From the NCBI GenBank assembly GCA_013397435.1, contig VZRG01002095.1, forward strand, positions 54,163 to 118,162: a stretch of DNA of 64,000 nt, in the 5' to 3' direction. A model generated the notes under the pieces. That model saw nothing but the letters and a program-made list of their open reading frames with translations, made no database searches and was not told the DNA's origin. The stretch comes from Erythrocercus mccallii (Eukaryota > Chordata > Aves > Passeriformes > Dicruridae). A program made the translations under genes and the position numbers. Below, in pieces: positions 26,519 through 40,329 of the stretch; positions within the stretch are counted from its first letter, which is position 1, and every line of letters starts with the position of its first letter.

Positions 26519-26591
26519 CCCTGAAAGTCAAACCATAGCTCTCAAATTTGCCTCCAGATTGATTGTCCACCATTTGCAGAACCATCAGCAG
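26519..26591 (+). CDS. THADA: THADA coding exon D (73 nt)
   Basis: A small exon between GTTTTCTCAG and CAG|GTAAGAG. One base completes the Ser codon, then 24 codons read PESQTIALKFASRLIVHHLQ followed by NHQQ, ending in phase 0. Its size and helical content match a single ARM-type helix pair. Both neighbouring junctions keep the frame, which is strong support for such a short exon. Confidence 0.92.
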
Positions 26592-28428
26592 GTAAGAGAA
26601 ATGGAGCTGGTTAACAGTTTTGCAGTCCTGGAGTTTTTAGTCATTTCAGTAATGTGGCTTCTTTTAGATCCAAGCCCCAAGCTTGTGGTTTTTTGTGTCC
26701 ATTCATCATTTTTGATATTGTGTCTTCTTGAATACACAGCCATGTTCTGAAATGACACAGCCATGAATGTCATCCCTCTCAAAGTAATTTCAAGTTAAAT
26801 ACATAGGTAAATATTTCTGATGGAGTAATTTCAGCTTCTGAGCTCATCCAAAATGGTCACTATAATGTGGAAGGGGAAATGCCTGCGGTGTTTAATGCTG
26901 GTTCTGAATCCAGCCCATTTACTGAAGTGCAGCTTTGTTGTGGTTTCTTGATTTTTGGAGAAGCCCACAGGAGAGCACGTGGGGTAGGAGGGCACGAAGC
27001 TGAAGCAGTGGTTGGGTGCAGTTCCCAGCCAGCTCAGATTTCTTTTCATTTTAAATTGTCAGTCTGTGATGTCACATATGTATATGTATATGTAGAGCAG
27101 TGCAAAAGCAGCTTTAGTGCTAGACAGTTTTAAAAATATTTTCAAAGACACAAAACCCACTTAGTGGCTATTTTAAAACAAACAAAACTCTCATGATCTG
27201 TTTTAAAAGGAAGATTATTTTCCTTACAAAGCTATTTTTCATAGAATGAGCAGCAGAATGGATTATTATTATATGCTAATAACCATGTCTCATTATAAAA
27301 AATATAAAATCAGATTTGCACACAAGAATTGAGGAACGTGAATTATGATGTTAAATATTTTTTGTTAAAGGAAAGGCATAGTGTGAATACTTAAAGTTAA
27401 CATAACAAAGGAATTAATGAAAAATGCTGTAAAAATCTTAACTAGAGATGCTACAACAACTTTTTCTAATAAGCATATAAATCATGGGAGATGGAAGTTA
27501 TACCTACAGAGAGAGCTTTTGACTTCAGGAAAGACCAGGTACATAAGTTTTCCATCTAATTGTTTTCTTTGGGCTTGCATTCAATATTTACATATATGGA
27601 AGGGATTTTCTCTTCCATAAGAGAGAAGTTCTATCTTTCTAGATAGTCTGTCCATGTGTTTGCTTGAAATTTGAGTCTTTGTAACATCTTGGGAGATTTT
27701 TAATTTTTGTTTTCCCGTTATAGAATCTGTAGGACGTGCTCTGGCTGTGTCCCTTTGTGCAGTGCAGGTACATGGCCCTATACCAGGCAGAATGAGGCAG
27801 GGTATGACTGAGGTTTCATTTATTCCTCAGTTAATGAGGTGGGATGGGAACTGACTGAATGAAAAATCCCAGAGGGTCATAAGCAATGACACAGGGTATA
27901 GCTGTTCTGTCACTAGTGGTGTCCCCAGGGATCAGTGCTGGGCCCAGTATTGTTTAATTTCTTCATCAATGACTTGGATGAAGGGGCAGGTGCCTCCTCA
28001 GTGAGTTCACTGACAACACAAAGGTGGGAGGAGAGACTGATACCCCAGGGGCTGTGCAGCTCTTCAGAAGGACCTGGACGGACTGGAGAGATGGGCACAG
28101 AGGAACTCTCTGAAATTCAGCAAAGGAGCAGCATTATTTGTCCTTGGCTTGCATGTGTAGAATGACTGAGGACACAAAAACACACTTTGACTTGTGTGGT
28201 CATTGCTGAGTCTGGTATGAAGGCACAGAGTGAAAGACTTGCCTGTGAATACTGCTCTAACTATAAGAAAATTTCCAGACTTTGAAATGTTCACATGGGA
28301 TTCACCACTTTGCAAAAGCTGGGCATGTACTAATGAGCAGTATCCTTCAGGCAGGCCATAATTCAATGGGATGGTAAGAGATAACACCAGCTTGTACATC
28401 ATCCTTCTCACATCTTCTGTGCCTTCAG
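26592..28428 (+). other. THADA: THADA intron, 1.8 kb, containing a CR1 fragment
   Basis: Phase-0 intron, GTAAGAG to TGTGCCTTCAG. Its 3' third carries a sense-strand CR1 reverse-transcriptase fragment (27835-28150), which ends roughly 280 bp before the acceptor. The remainder is AT-rich with no recognised feature. Confidence 0.88.
27835..28150 (+). mobile_element. CR1 LINE fragment from the reverse-transcriptase region
   Basis: One frame reads CPQGSVLGPVLFNFFINDLD, the PQGS...GPVLFN...INDLD signature of CR1-type reverse transcriptase. It is followed by the downstream CR1 block around GACCTGGACGGACTGGAGAG and GAACTCTCTGAAATTCAGCA. The catalytic (F/Y)ADD motif expected soon after INDLDEG is lost (SLTTQ-like sequence instead), so the copy is dead. 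Left and right limits are estimated from recognisable CR1 segments. Confidence 0.9.
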
Positions 28429-28573
28429 ATTTCAGAAGAAGCCTTGAAAAAGTGGGTTCAGCTGATAATGTATTTTTGTGGAGATGAGCAAGAGACAGAG
28501 ATGCTGTTAGCAGCTGCTGAAGTTCTTAAAAGTATAACTTCATTCCTTCTCATCAGTAAGAAGCTCATTCTTG
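28429..28573 (+). CDS. THADA: THADA coding exon E (145 nt)
   Basis: It enters in phase 0 after GTGCCTTCAG. Forty-eight codons read ISEEALKKWVQLIMYFCGDE, then EMLLAAAEVLKSITSFLL and ISKKLIL, leaving one base (G) at donor TTG|GTAAGT. The A/L-rich second helix (LLAAAEVLKSI) is typical of a HEAT/ARM repeat. It joins cleanly to the exon at 31385 through a Gly codon. Confidence 0.93.
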
Positions 28574-31384
28574 GTAAGTAGCTTGAAAGTAATTTTCTGG
28601 ATCTTTTTTGATGACATCCATTAATACATGATTTCAAATGTATTGTATGTGTATGCACAGTCAAAACATAATTACATCAAACAGGGTTTTTTTGAAAATT
28701 TTAATAGGATTTAATTACCAAACATACAGATTTATTTAAATTCTGGTAGAAAAAGCACATGTGCCCAGCCTCTGGCAATAACTCTGCAGAAGGGGCACAT
28801 GTTGTTATGAGATGTTGTTATGTTTCCTGGTCACTATACACTGCTGTACAGAATTACTGGCTTGCAAATGTTCTGTGACTTGAATCTTTCTGTAGTACTC
28901 TATTGGTGAGGTTGACAGAGTTTAGTTTAACACTGGAGTGTAACAAAGCTGTGCTGGCTGGATGTTGAAATGAAGGGCTTCAGTCTAGAAATGAGAGATA
29001 CTTTCTGCTATAAGAATGATTGGATCACATTATATCTACCAGGACAAAGAAAGAAGGAGAACAAACAAAACCTACATGGCCTTATTCAACAGTACTTTAG
29101 TGACTGGGAGGCAAAGCTCAGTGAAACTCTGGTTTGTTCTGGAGAATAGGTGGGGTTTTTCTTTTAGCTTTCCCTCTGCCCTCCCCACCTTCTGTGAATA
29201 AAGAACAGGGTGATTTTGTGACTAAAGGGCCAGGAGATAGGCAGGAATATGTAGTAATAGATGATGAAGAAATCCTTTTGCATCTGAACAGGATGGACAG
29301 CTTTAGATATTTTTAACTCTGTGGTACTTCATTCCAGTGTAGTTATATAAATGTATTTAGTTTAAGTAGCTTAAATCCATCCATGTGGACTGGATACAAA
29401 TATCTCTTATACAAAAAGAACAGTATATTTTTTAATCTGTAGATAATGGTTTTGTGAAAAATTAGCTATTTTGAGATGTGCCTTTTAAGAGGTACTGGTA
29501 ACGTTTACCAGAGCTAAATCTGTTATATGAGGTAGACATTGCACTGTTAAGTGCTCAGAGTATCAGCTCTGGAAATCTTGACCTTCACCCTCTAGATAAA
29601 GCTCTAGGACAGACATTATTACTATTTTATGTCAAATGAAAACAATAGAAGTATTGGAGTGAAAAACTCCCAGATGCTGTGCTTCTCATCTGTTGTGATT
29701 TGGATGTGGTCTGTAGATGATGGACAATAATTTCCTCTTTGATCTTGTCAAAACAGTTGCTTATTTCCATGCTTTCCAGTCAGGCAGATGTGAAAGTCTG
29801 AAATAAAAAATAGCAGCACTTTGTATCCTGTGTAAAATCCTAACAAAACAAATGAAAACAGACAAGTAAACAAAAATATATGCTCCCCAAACAGCCCAGA
29901 AAATAGAGCCCCAAGGCCTCAGTGGACAAACTATCTGAGTTAGCTCTTTGCTCTGAAGATTGATCCAGAGGAAGAAAGATGCAGAGCTGACCCTTCATGC
30001 TACCTAGAATTGTCAGTCTGGGGGTCTTCACAACTGTGAAACTGTCAGTACTGCAGTGAGGAGTTTGGCAAATCAAGGGCATGGACTGGTGATCAGTTGC
30101 AGTGGTATAAACCCAGAATAAAACCTTAAAGGGTTTGTGTGTATGTAAACAGCTTTGACTTCTGTGCCTTCTACACTGGCTTGCTTGACCACATATAGTA
30201 AAATGTACAAGTTAAAGGAAACTGTGGTTGTATGAAATGGAGTTGTAATCATTCCCAAGAGCTTCCATTACTGTGTTCCTAAGAGAAAGAGGGTGAATGC
30301 CAGTCTGTGTGTTCTGGGTGAGCCCATCATCTCTTCATCAAGCTGCTTGAGGGTTCAGAAAAAGTCTTTACACAAATTCCCTTTGTAGACTTACATTGCT
30401 TCTGGAGATACAGTAGAAACTTGTCTAGGTGAGAAATCTGGCAATTGAATCTATTAGGGAATAATTATTCTGCCCTAGCTGTACCAGTATAACATTATTG
30501 AATGAGTGACCAGAAAGTAATACCAAACAGCTGGCTGCATCTAAAAGTGACCTTCCAGTGGATTCCTTTAATCAGGATGTTCCACAAGACCTGAAAAGTC
30601 AGCTGAAAAATCCCCAGCAAACCTAGGAGTACAGATGTGTGACTTGAGCTAGTCGTCATGGTGTGGCAGCAGTAAATGGCACGAGGGTTTGCAAGGGAAC
30701 AAGGCTTGTGAGGTGTGAATTGCCACTGGGGTGGTGTGTGCTGTCTGCTTGCCCTGGGCATGAGTACCTCCCTCTTGGCACTTCTCTCTGGTTAGTCTTA
30801 GCTGTGTACATGTAATCACCCCATGGATTAAAGGTGTTTCCTTCAGAGAGTGGGTGTAAGGCTGGCAGGGCATGCTGGTGAGTGGTGGGGACAGGTGGGG
30901 AGGAGATGAGTAGATCCCTGACGGGTGGAGTAGTTTGCTGTTTCCAGCAGGGATTTGTGTCCAGCACTAGTGGCAGTATCTGAGAAAAGCTTGGTTTAGC
31001 AGCCCCTGCTCCAGGCAGATTGCAACAGCAAATCTGTGATTAGAGTATGTTGGTCAGTCTCCAGCCACAGAATTTTTGACGTTCCAAACAGGAATTCCGC
31101 CCTCCTAGAAACTGTAGAGAATTGAGAGCACTCATGACTAAAGTTGAACCCAGATAGAGAGGCCCATTCTCTTATCTGTTGCCCACTGTTTAAACCAAGC
31201 TGAGTCTGTCACCCAGATAAGGTTCACAGATGCTGAAAATACTTTGATCCTATTGCCAGTCTTTTTCCCAGTGGTTTGCCAATGCTTTTCATGTGTTGTG
31301 TTTAGGTGTGGAAACAGAGCTCTCTAACTTCTCTGAATGCATGTAAGAAATAGAACTCTAATTTTTCTCCACAAATAAATACAG
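28574..31384 (+). other. THADA: THADA intron, 2.8 kb
   Basis: Phase-1 intron, GTAAGTAG to CAAATAAATACAG; the acceptor tract is weak and A-rich. Open frames on the minus strand at 30495-30967 overlap in three phases but show no family resemblance. I recognised no interspersed repeat. Confidence 0.85.
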
Positions 31385-31516
31385 GACTGTCTGACACCCT
31401 TGGTCTATGGAAATGTGTGATTCTACTGCTGCAGAATGAAGACTTGGTAGTAAGGGATGCTGCTGCTGAAGTGATACAAGTGGCACAGTCAGAAAAAAAG
31501 AGCAATGAAGGAACAG
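31385..31516 (+). CDS. THADA: THADA coding exon F (132 nt)
   Basis: Two bases complete Gly, then 43 codons read LSDTLGLWKCVILLLQNEDL, VVRDAAAEVIQVAQSEKK and SNEGT, leaving one base at donor CAG|GTATGT. The QNEDLVVRDAAAEVI segment is the classic 'vRdaA' turn of an ARM/HEAT repeat and matches my recollection of THADA just before its C-terminal region. The leftover G joins AG of the exon 25 kb downstream to give Glu, so no exon is needed between them. Confidence 0.94.
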
Positions 31517-34500
31517 GTATGTTAACATTACTTTTAAATATTATTGAATGTTTGGGAGGCAAAAGTATTTCTCTTCTCATCCCAAATTTCTTGCTAACAG
31601 TAAAGTGCTTCATCCATCTCCTATAAATATGTACCATAAAAGATAACAGCAAATTTGTTGCCCACCATGCTTTATTATTTTGCTTTTAGTGTTCTTCGTT
31701 TAATTTGCGTACGATTACACGGAGATGTAAAAAAGACAACAGCAGGACTCAGCTTTATGGTTCATGCTGTGATGAGTCAACATTCACATAATTTCAGTTT
31801 GAAAGTTCTTTAATACCAGCTCTGGTTTAATATTATGCAGTGCAAGACACTCCCTGAATCCCACATTGTTATAAGAGCCTAATCACAGAGAGATAGGAAT
31901 CTAGGAGGCAGTATTCCACTCATTGATTCATTATTAGACCCTGAAATCCATTTAGATCCAGATCAACAAAGACAACTGACAGCATACCCACAATGTGCTT
32001 TTGAGGATGTGGGCCTTTTTGTCTGCTTGCCCTAATTTACTCAACCCTGTTAATTTTAAAATAGCCACAACACTTGAGTAGGCTTAACTAATTAATATGC
32101 TTCACTTTGAGAGACTTTGCTGACACATTCTTCCATGCGTTGTGAATAAATTAGAATTTACTACCAAGCTGATCTCTCTCTGGTGGTCCCTGGTCTGTGC
32201 TACTCAGTAATGCCTGTACCAACTTGTCTGCAGTCAGTTCAAATTAGTCAGCCCTCTCCATGTGAACTTCTGCTAGGCTGGAGATAAAACAGCTCTGTGG
32301 TTTTAAAAAAATAAGGAAAGGCAGTAAAATTATGTTTGCCACTATTGTAGATAGAAGTAGCCAGAAATATGCCCATGTGGCAAGTATGATTTTGAGCTGG
32401 CACTGTTCAGGCACAGAGGTGTGGGGTAGAAGAAGGTAAAGGGAGGGATATGGCATGGACAGTTTTCCTCTTCCTGTTAAATCCCACAGCTCTGTTTTCC
32501 AGAAGATAACTGGAATCGCAGCTCTGACAGTTTCTCTAGTCCCAGCTACAGCTCTCTTGAGTATCAAGGAGCTCTGTGTGCATGTGCCTCAGGTCCCCAG
32601 TGCTGGCCTTTGGGGGCATCCTCAAGTGTCTCAAGATGGTACTTTCGTTGGGAATAATGTGGTGCTGGATTGTCTCTCTGACTCCTTGTACCTTCTCCCT
32701 TCTTCCCTGTTGTATCCTGGTGCCAAGGGATATTTTCCTGTCACTGGATGAGAGCTTTGCCCTCTGTCTCCTAATACTAAGGTCACCTCAGCACTTGCTC
32801 TTATGGCATACCACTTTGTGAAGCTGAAGTGACCATAATTGAGAAGATAACATAATAATTGGTTTTTATTTGCTATGTTCCTAATTAGGATAGAGACCCC
32901 GCTCCCCAGACTTCTGTTAACCCCTTAGTTACACTTAGCTGTGCCCTCCTGTTTTTCAGCAATTAACTTCTTGCTGAAATGAGTGTCTGTCTTCTGTGAC
33001 TAGAAAAGAATGCTACATTTGAAAAGAGATAATTCAGTTTCCTTTCATGTCCATTTTTCATCATTGTTGTTCCTTCCTGTGATCTTTTTTCACCACTAAA
33101 CTCTTTTCACTTTTTGTGATTTGCTTTCTAGCTTTTAGGGGAGCAATTTTGCCCTTGTGGTTTTTTATTTATAACCAGATTAAAATAAGCTCACCTTTGT
33201 GTGTTGTTTGTTTACTTTCATTTACCCCTTTTCATGTGCGTGTGAAAGTATGCGATATATTTGAGTCTGTGGTTTAGACATTTCACGGATCACCAGACCT
33301 CTCTGTCATGAGAGTTTTTAAATTACATTCAAATATCTGCTTTTTTTTTCAAGTTTTCATACCATGAAAGTATGATTTTTCATCACAGCACTGACTTTAA
33401 AATAACTGAACCCACAGACTGAAATTCATAGAAGCTGTGAAACAGCTCTCTTTAAAATTCTTACTTTACAGCACATTACTGGATATTGTAAATTAACTGA
33501 CTTTTCATTTCCATTATACAATGATAAATTAGTATTGTGGCCCAGTAGTTTTAATGTGAGATCAGAAAGAGGAATGGATGCTTAGAAACCTGTTTTCACA
33601 CATTCTGTAATTGTTTCACTTTTATACCATTAGCACTAGCTAACACAAGAGAGTGAAGAGACAATTACAATTTCAGCTTCATTTGTGCATCAGAAGTGTT
33701 GTGTCCTAGTAGCCATTATATTTCAATAAATACTTCATTGTATGAATAGGTTATGGTATGTTCCACCTTTTACTGCTGATAATTTGCCATACAGAGAGCA
33801 GGAATGCTGTTCACAAAATACAAGAACTGGACATGTCAGAAATTTTGGTGCTAACATCTTCATATCCAGTCCTCACAAAATCCTCTTTTCTCACTGTATA
33901 CGCAGCATGTAAGGGAGGAGTAGCCTATAGCTGCCTGCAGAAGAACTGCATTTATTGTCAGCTTAGGGAATTAATACAGTGCTTCATTTATACTGATATC
34001 CAGAAGAATCTGTGATTATAGCCTGGCAACTGCCCCTGCCCTTCCTGTGTGATAGAAGCAGGCATCTTGTTTCCATGTGGAAGAGTAGAGTAGGAAAGGT
34101 TATGTACTTGTGTGTTACAGTTAGACCTAAGCTGAATTATCATCCTGTTCAGCAGAGCAAGGTGAATTGGACTGTTGTTAACAGTAACAAAGTTATTTTC
34201 ATAGACTGTTCCATAGAGTTGTTGTAGCATGGTTTTCCTTTACTTGCATGTTGCTGAATAACAGCACAAATGTGTAGCAGTATGATAGTGTCGAGTAACA
34301 GGTATTTTCATGTCATGTATAGATGGTGAAACTGGAGGCAAATGATCCTGTCTATTACAGTGTGCTTTCATTTCCAGTAACAGCTCCTATCTTGTGTAAT
34401 TCTTTGAAATGCCACATGAGCTCCTGGAGGAAAATATGAACTTGGTTACTTGTTGTTCCCTCGTGCCTTTTGGTGAGGGCAAAACCCCCAATTTCCTTAG

Positions 34501-37500
34501 GTAACTAATCCATGCAGCTTTGGATCACTCAAATTAGGAAAGCAGTAAGCTTGTGGAGTCAGAAATGTGTGGTAACACATGTGATACAAGAACGCTGTGG
34601 AAATTGCAGGTCCCATTTTCTTTTGGAGGGAAGAAGGTCAAGAGACCAAATGCTGATGCACTACAGGGCTCCTATCCTCACTCTACCCTACTATTTACCC
34701 CCAAGCAAAACCCTATAAGCCCTACTTCTTGTAGAAGGCAAGGACTTTTACTGTTACTAGTAAAGTTCACTTTTAAAATTTATTTTATTCATACAGAGAA
34801 GCTTGTTTTATGTTTTTAGTATGTGCAAAAGCTCCTATTTAGTAGGGGAAGTTAGGGAGGTTGGATGATGGCAGTCATTTTCTGAGCAGAGCAGGTCAAA
34901 CAGAATCCTGTCTCACCAGAAAGGAGAGAGGTTTTTTTTCTGTTTTCCTTGCTAAAAATATCAACTTAGGTAGTTAGAGTTTTCCTAATAACTGGAACAA
35001 TATAAACCCCATCTGTAACTCAAGGTATTGTGTGTACACTTTGTTGTTGTTTCCTCATGCATTGAGGTGTAAACCTCTGGGGGATTGTTTTATTCCTTTT
35101 AGTATGAGGGAGGGTACAGGAAGTATTGTATTCAATGTAAAGGTAGAATAGTTGCTTTGAAATCTAATTAAATTAGTGACCCATGGCTGTGTAAAGTCTA
35201 GACCTGTTCACAGCAGCATTTTGTATACAAGAGGGTTACTCCTTACCAGAAAGATGATTTCAGCTGGGGGAACAAGAATGCTTTTCCCCTGTTGTTGATT
35301 GCTTTGCAAAATATCCTGAAAAATTCAAGTAACTGTGCTAGAACAAAAACTGTATTTATTGATGTAGTTTTCCTCTATGGTTTTTTTTAATCTAAAAAAT
35401 AATTACATGAAGTAAAGTTATGAGCTTGTCAGTATTAGAGAAGTTTGAACAAACTGTTTTTCTACCATTACAGCCAAGCCAATCAAATTCTATAAAATTC
35501 TCTATTAAAAAAAAACACCTTTAGTCAGTTTAACCTTTATGTTGGTAAATTACCAAATTAACCTTAAATGAGTTTAAGGGCATTTTTGGTGTCATCAGCA
35601 TTAGCACCAATTTAGCTGATTTTTAAAATTGAGCTGAATTAAGCTTAGATGAGCAATTAGATCTGCAAACTTGAGGAAATCTTTTGAAAGTGCTTGAATG
35701 ATTTAGCAGCCTAAATACCCTTCTGGAATACAACTGAGGACTTCAGGAACTTTCTGCTACTTCTGTTGTGAAATAGCAGTTTTGTGAAGAGACGGGCAAG
35801 TTATCTCCTGGGCTCAGCTGTGTGGCTGCAGCAGAGCTCGTGCAGCCCAGGGCAGGTAAATGGCCCGCTCTGAGCACCACCATCGCTGGCTGCAGTGAGA
35901 GCATCTTTGAAAACCAGTCTAACGTTGCTATTGTTACATCCCTAAGTTTTTGAGTAATTCTGAGCATGATGTAGTCAGTTTTAATCAACTGGCTAAAATA
36001 TCAGCTATATTAACTCTGTTCCTTTGGTTCCATTTCACATGCTTAAGTAATAAGCAAAGTTGATACTCCTGTGATGGGAGTTTCTGAGCAAAAGGCAATG
36101 CAAAGTTCTCTTTTCTTCTCCTGGTGGTAGCTCCCTTCTTGATATATTCTACTTTTTATCTTTGGGGAAAATAATCAGTTAAAATGACAAGTGTTCTGTT
36201 TTTTTGATTCACCAGCAAGGAAAAAAAGAATTTATTAGCTGGCTGGTTCAAAGAAGCTGACTCCACCTTCTGAGCTGACTTTCCATCATCCTGTTGAGAA
36301 GGGGATGGCATTACAGAGCAGATTGAGTTAAGATTCCTGTGGAAGTCTTCACTGCTGGGTGCTGACTGTTTCAGTGGCCCACACTATTTCAGGTTTCTCT
36401 TACTGTTTCCAGGCATGTAGGAGCATTTCAGCAACTTCTATTTTGTTTATTGGCCAGCGAGTATAAATGTGTGTAAAGGGAGAAGTTAAAATGTGCTGCT
36501 TGGGGTGGTGGTGGGGGAAGAAAAAAATATCATTTAATTAGATTGAAGCACTAAAACATTTTCATGGTGTCTCTGAATTCTCTTCTAGACTTAGAAAGAC
36601 TCTAGACCTAACCATCTGACTGGGTAGAACCTCTCTGTGAACCATGCTATCACCTCAGCATGGAGAAGAGCAAAGCTACTTGTGGCTTGCACCTCAGTTT
36701 TCTTTTTCGCACATTAGTGTAAAAGTCAAGGCAAATTCAAGCCTAAATTCTTCGTGAACCTAGAGTAGGTGTGGCTGTCATGATTGTGCATGGAAGAAGG
36801 TTAATGTGTGGGAGTTTTTTTGGCATTTTGGTGTAAATAAGCCTTAGCAGAGGTAGGGGAAGTTAAGAACAGTCAAACTCACTATATTAACATTTGAGAG
36901 AAACAAGGGGAGAAGAAATCCTGCTCAAATTTATGTTTCTTGTTCCTGTCCTCTAAAAATCTTCCTTGGTGAACCTGAAGCTGTGCAAAAGGTTTCATAC
37001 GTATGTGCCCTAAGAAGATCTAGTAAATCACTTGAGCAAGAGATAAGAGATAACACAGTCTGTGTGATGTTAATGCAGCACAATGGTCTGGCAGTCATCA
37101 TCAACACCACAGGTGATATCAGCAAATCATGGGTGACTGGCATGATCCCAAAACTTGTACCCCACATGTCCTTTACAACTAGTCCATGAAGCATTTCAGG
37201 ACAAGTGGCTCAGATTTCAACTACTCCAGTTGCTAGTGAAACAGCTATGAGTAAGTGCTGGGCAAACCTCAAATGCTAAATGGGCCTTGGTAGTGTTTAA
37301 ATGCTAAAAATACCATTGACATTGGTGGTGTTCAGCTGCACGATGAAAGCATCCCACATATTGCATGGGAAACAATAAAGAAAGCTATTTTACTTTATTC
37401 ATTGCCTCATTTGCTTGTTGGCATTTGAAACTGTTTTCAAACTATTCATTAAAGGAAGTGCCAGCTTTGTCCACAGCAAAAGGAGCTTTTCTTCCTCATG

Positions 37501-40309
37501 TTTATCATTGGGTAAATGCATTAAATAGATTTCTTAAAGCTTTAGTTCATGAGCATGTCAAGTTAACTCCCCTCTCCCCAGACCTGTTTACTTGCCAAGT
37601 GCTAAGTCTGTGCTGTGGGATTGGAGAAGGGAAAATAACTGGGGGTTAGAACTTGTGCCCCCCTGCTGTGTGCAATATGCATGCTTGAAGTCGCTGTGTC
37701 TCTCTCCATGAAATATGAAGAAGAGATGCCAGCAAACTGTTCAGAACTCTCCTTTTCGCGTGATTGATGTGTTCATCCTCTTGCCGAACTGAGGGACACA
37801 TTAACCACCTTCTGCTCCACTTCCATGCTGGTGTAGCCTTCCAGTGAGGCAAGTGGGAGGACCATGGTGAGTAAAACAAATGTCAGGTTACTGTGATCCT
37901 GGACAAACATTAGTGTGTAGGGTTCTACTTTTCTCATGCACTAGGTGACTTGCCCTGATGTTCAGGTTAGGCTAATGGGCCTCTGAGGCCCCAGACAGCT
38001 CCTTTAGTTGTGGCTCTTAAAACCAGTTCTGGCAGCTGCCTGGCTTTGAGGAATAAGTGGTAATTGCCCAAACATAAACTAGGGAATTGCATGCATGCAA
38101 ACTGGTTTAAGGATGCATTAACTGGCAAGATCATAGGTGATAAGATTTCCTTTGCTTGATTTAAGTCAAACTTGTGCATTTTCTTCTCTATTCCGACATT
38201 TGATTTTCCTCTTTTTAGAGGTTTGATGGAGGGGTTACAAAAAGAACGAAGTCAGAACCTGGCTGTAGAAAGAGCTTGCTGACACTGCTGCCTGGAGCTC
38301 TTCCACTAGCCAGCCTGAGATTGGATGGTTGGTAGTGCTGTGGGTGGGTGGCTACAGCTGCCTACAGAAGACTGAACACTTTCATTCTAGACATGTGACT
38401 TACTGTGATACAGCTGGCATGGTGTGGAAAGGTAACAGCTTCCCTCAAGTAGATGAATTTCAGGTCCTTGCTAATGTCATGGGTAGGTAATGGTTTGGAA
38501 AGACCATTTAAAAGGCACTTGCTGCCTTCCATGATTTTCAAGCTGCCTTCAGAATTACTTAAAATTTTGGAATCTCTTGGGCAGAAAAATCTCCCAGACA
38601 GATCTTGTGATATGCCACGGGTGCTTGGGCACAGTCCAGAAGTTCTCACAGTGTTGTCTGGGTTACTAATGGAAAACTGCTAATCATATTAGCCAAAATA
38701 CATTTATGTTCCCTGTGCTGGGGACAATTGGAAAAAAGGGTAATGAAATTTTTTTTCTGGAATCAGCTCAAGGATTTCTTCCGCTTTGTGAGTATTCTTG
38801 ATAACTGCATTCTGGTAACTAGATGTGCAGCTCACTGAACAGAATTGCTAAGCCTGCTATGAAAGAGGAGCCTTTTGAGGTGAACATTAGGATTTAAATG
38901 GGAGGCATTTATCCAAATGGCCTTTAAGCAGTAGAAGGCAGAATAGAAATAGACAAGACCCATTCAGGCAGAAGAGAATATGAAAAAGATGCAATACAGT
39001 CAAAAGCATAAAAAAATCACAGGAAAGCAGAGGTGCTTCCACTGCAGAATGATTTTCTGCAATTTTAAGTATTTTTTCAAAAGATGGTGTATGGAATCTC
39101 TGTGATACCCTTTTACAAGCAATACGTCTGGAAGCCTCAGTGGAGAGGTGTAAAGCAGTGGCAGCGGCTTGCAGTGTTCTATGCAGACACGGTGTAGGAC
39201 TTTGTATTGAGACACTGTAAGGTGTTGACATCTCTTCAGTTCCATTAGATAAGGATTGCTGAGGACAGGGGGAAGGTCACACAGCTGTGTGTGTATTCTG
39301 GGAATGCTTTGACATGGGCCCTGGCAAAAGAGGCAATGGGTGCTGCCCAGAATGACCAGAACACTCTGCAGGGTGAAGTGCACCACATGTTACTGAAGAG
39401 TAGTGTAAACCATGGAAGGGAACATCACTGATAGACACCCTTAAGCTGTCTGTAATTGTAGGATCATAAGTAGATAGGGTTCAAACAGAAAAAAAGACAA
39501 CATTCTCCTTAAAATGTTCAGTGTTGAACCTTCTGCTCAAGGGACCCTGGCTCTGGCCTCCATCATTTTATCCTTTCCAAGCTTTTAATGGTCAATACTT
39601 CTCATGCACCTGGTGGAGAAGGATTTATGTGGAGAGACAAATATGTAACAATGACCACTTAAATCTTGGCGAACTAAATAAGTGGCAAATACCTGTGCTA
39701 TTTGGTGACTACTTGATGACTATGTTAACCTTATGTTTAAGAAGTTTCTTCCAGAGAGCAAAAAGACACGTGGTAGAGATTATGAAACACTTACTGTGGC
39801 TAGAAGCTGTAATTTGGGAGTTTTTTACATCTTCTGTAGTAATTCTGAGAAGGTAACAATTACAGGTCAGTTGCAAGGATGAAAGAATTGAGGTCTAGGA
39901 GTGTAAATGAATTCATCTGGTCTTCCTGCTAGAATAAATTCAGGATTGTTTCAGGAGCAGATTTGACCTGTAGCCTGGTTGCATCATATTTTTATGCTAA
40001 TAGGTATATTTTGTGTCTTTGTAATAATATTTCTGTTATGTGTGACATTCTACTTTTTCCATCCTTAAAATATCTCCTATTGTTATGGAAACATTTGGAA
40101 CATCTGATTGGAAAGTAATTAGGTCTTAAAACCATGTTTGTAGTAAGAGTGTTTCCTGGTTTAATGGTGACTGTTGAGGAATGTTTAAGTATTTTACTTT
40201 GATACAGAGGAAGAGTTGGCTGAAAATATGGCTTAAATATTTTTGTTCAGAAAACTTTTTGGTGATTATTTTTGGGCTCAGGGACCCATCATTGAATTTG
40301 CTGACTGCC

Positions 40310-40329
40310 TTTTTTTTTTTTTTTTTTTT
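40310..40329. repeat. Homopolymer T tract (20 nt)
   Basis: Twenty consecutive T residues. Read on the minus strand this is an A20 tract placed directly after the stop of a 91-codon minus-strand open frame (40330-40605). That arrangement can mark the tail of a retroposed copy, but no polyadenylation signal or target duplication was seen. Polypyrimidine expansion is an equally good explanation. Confidence 0.85.
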
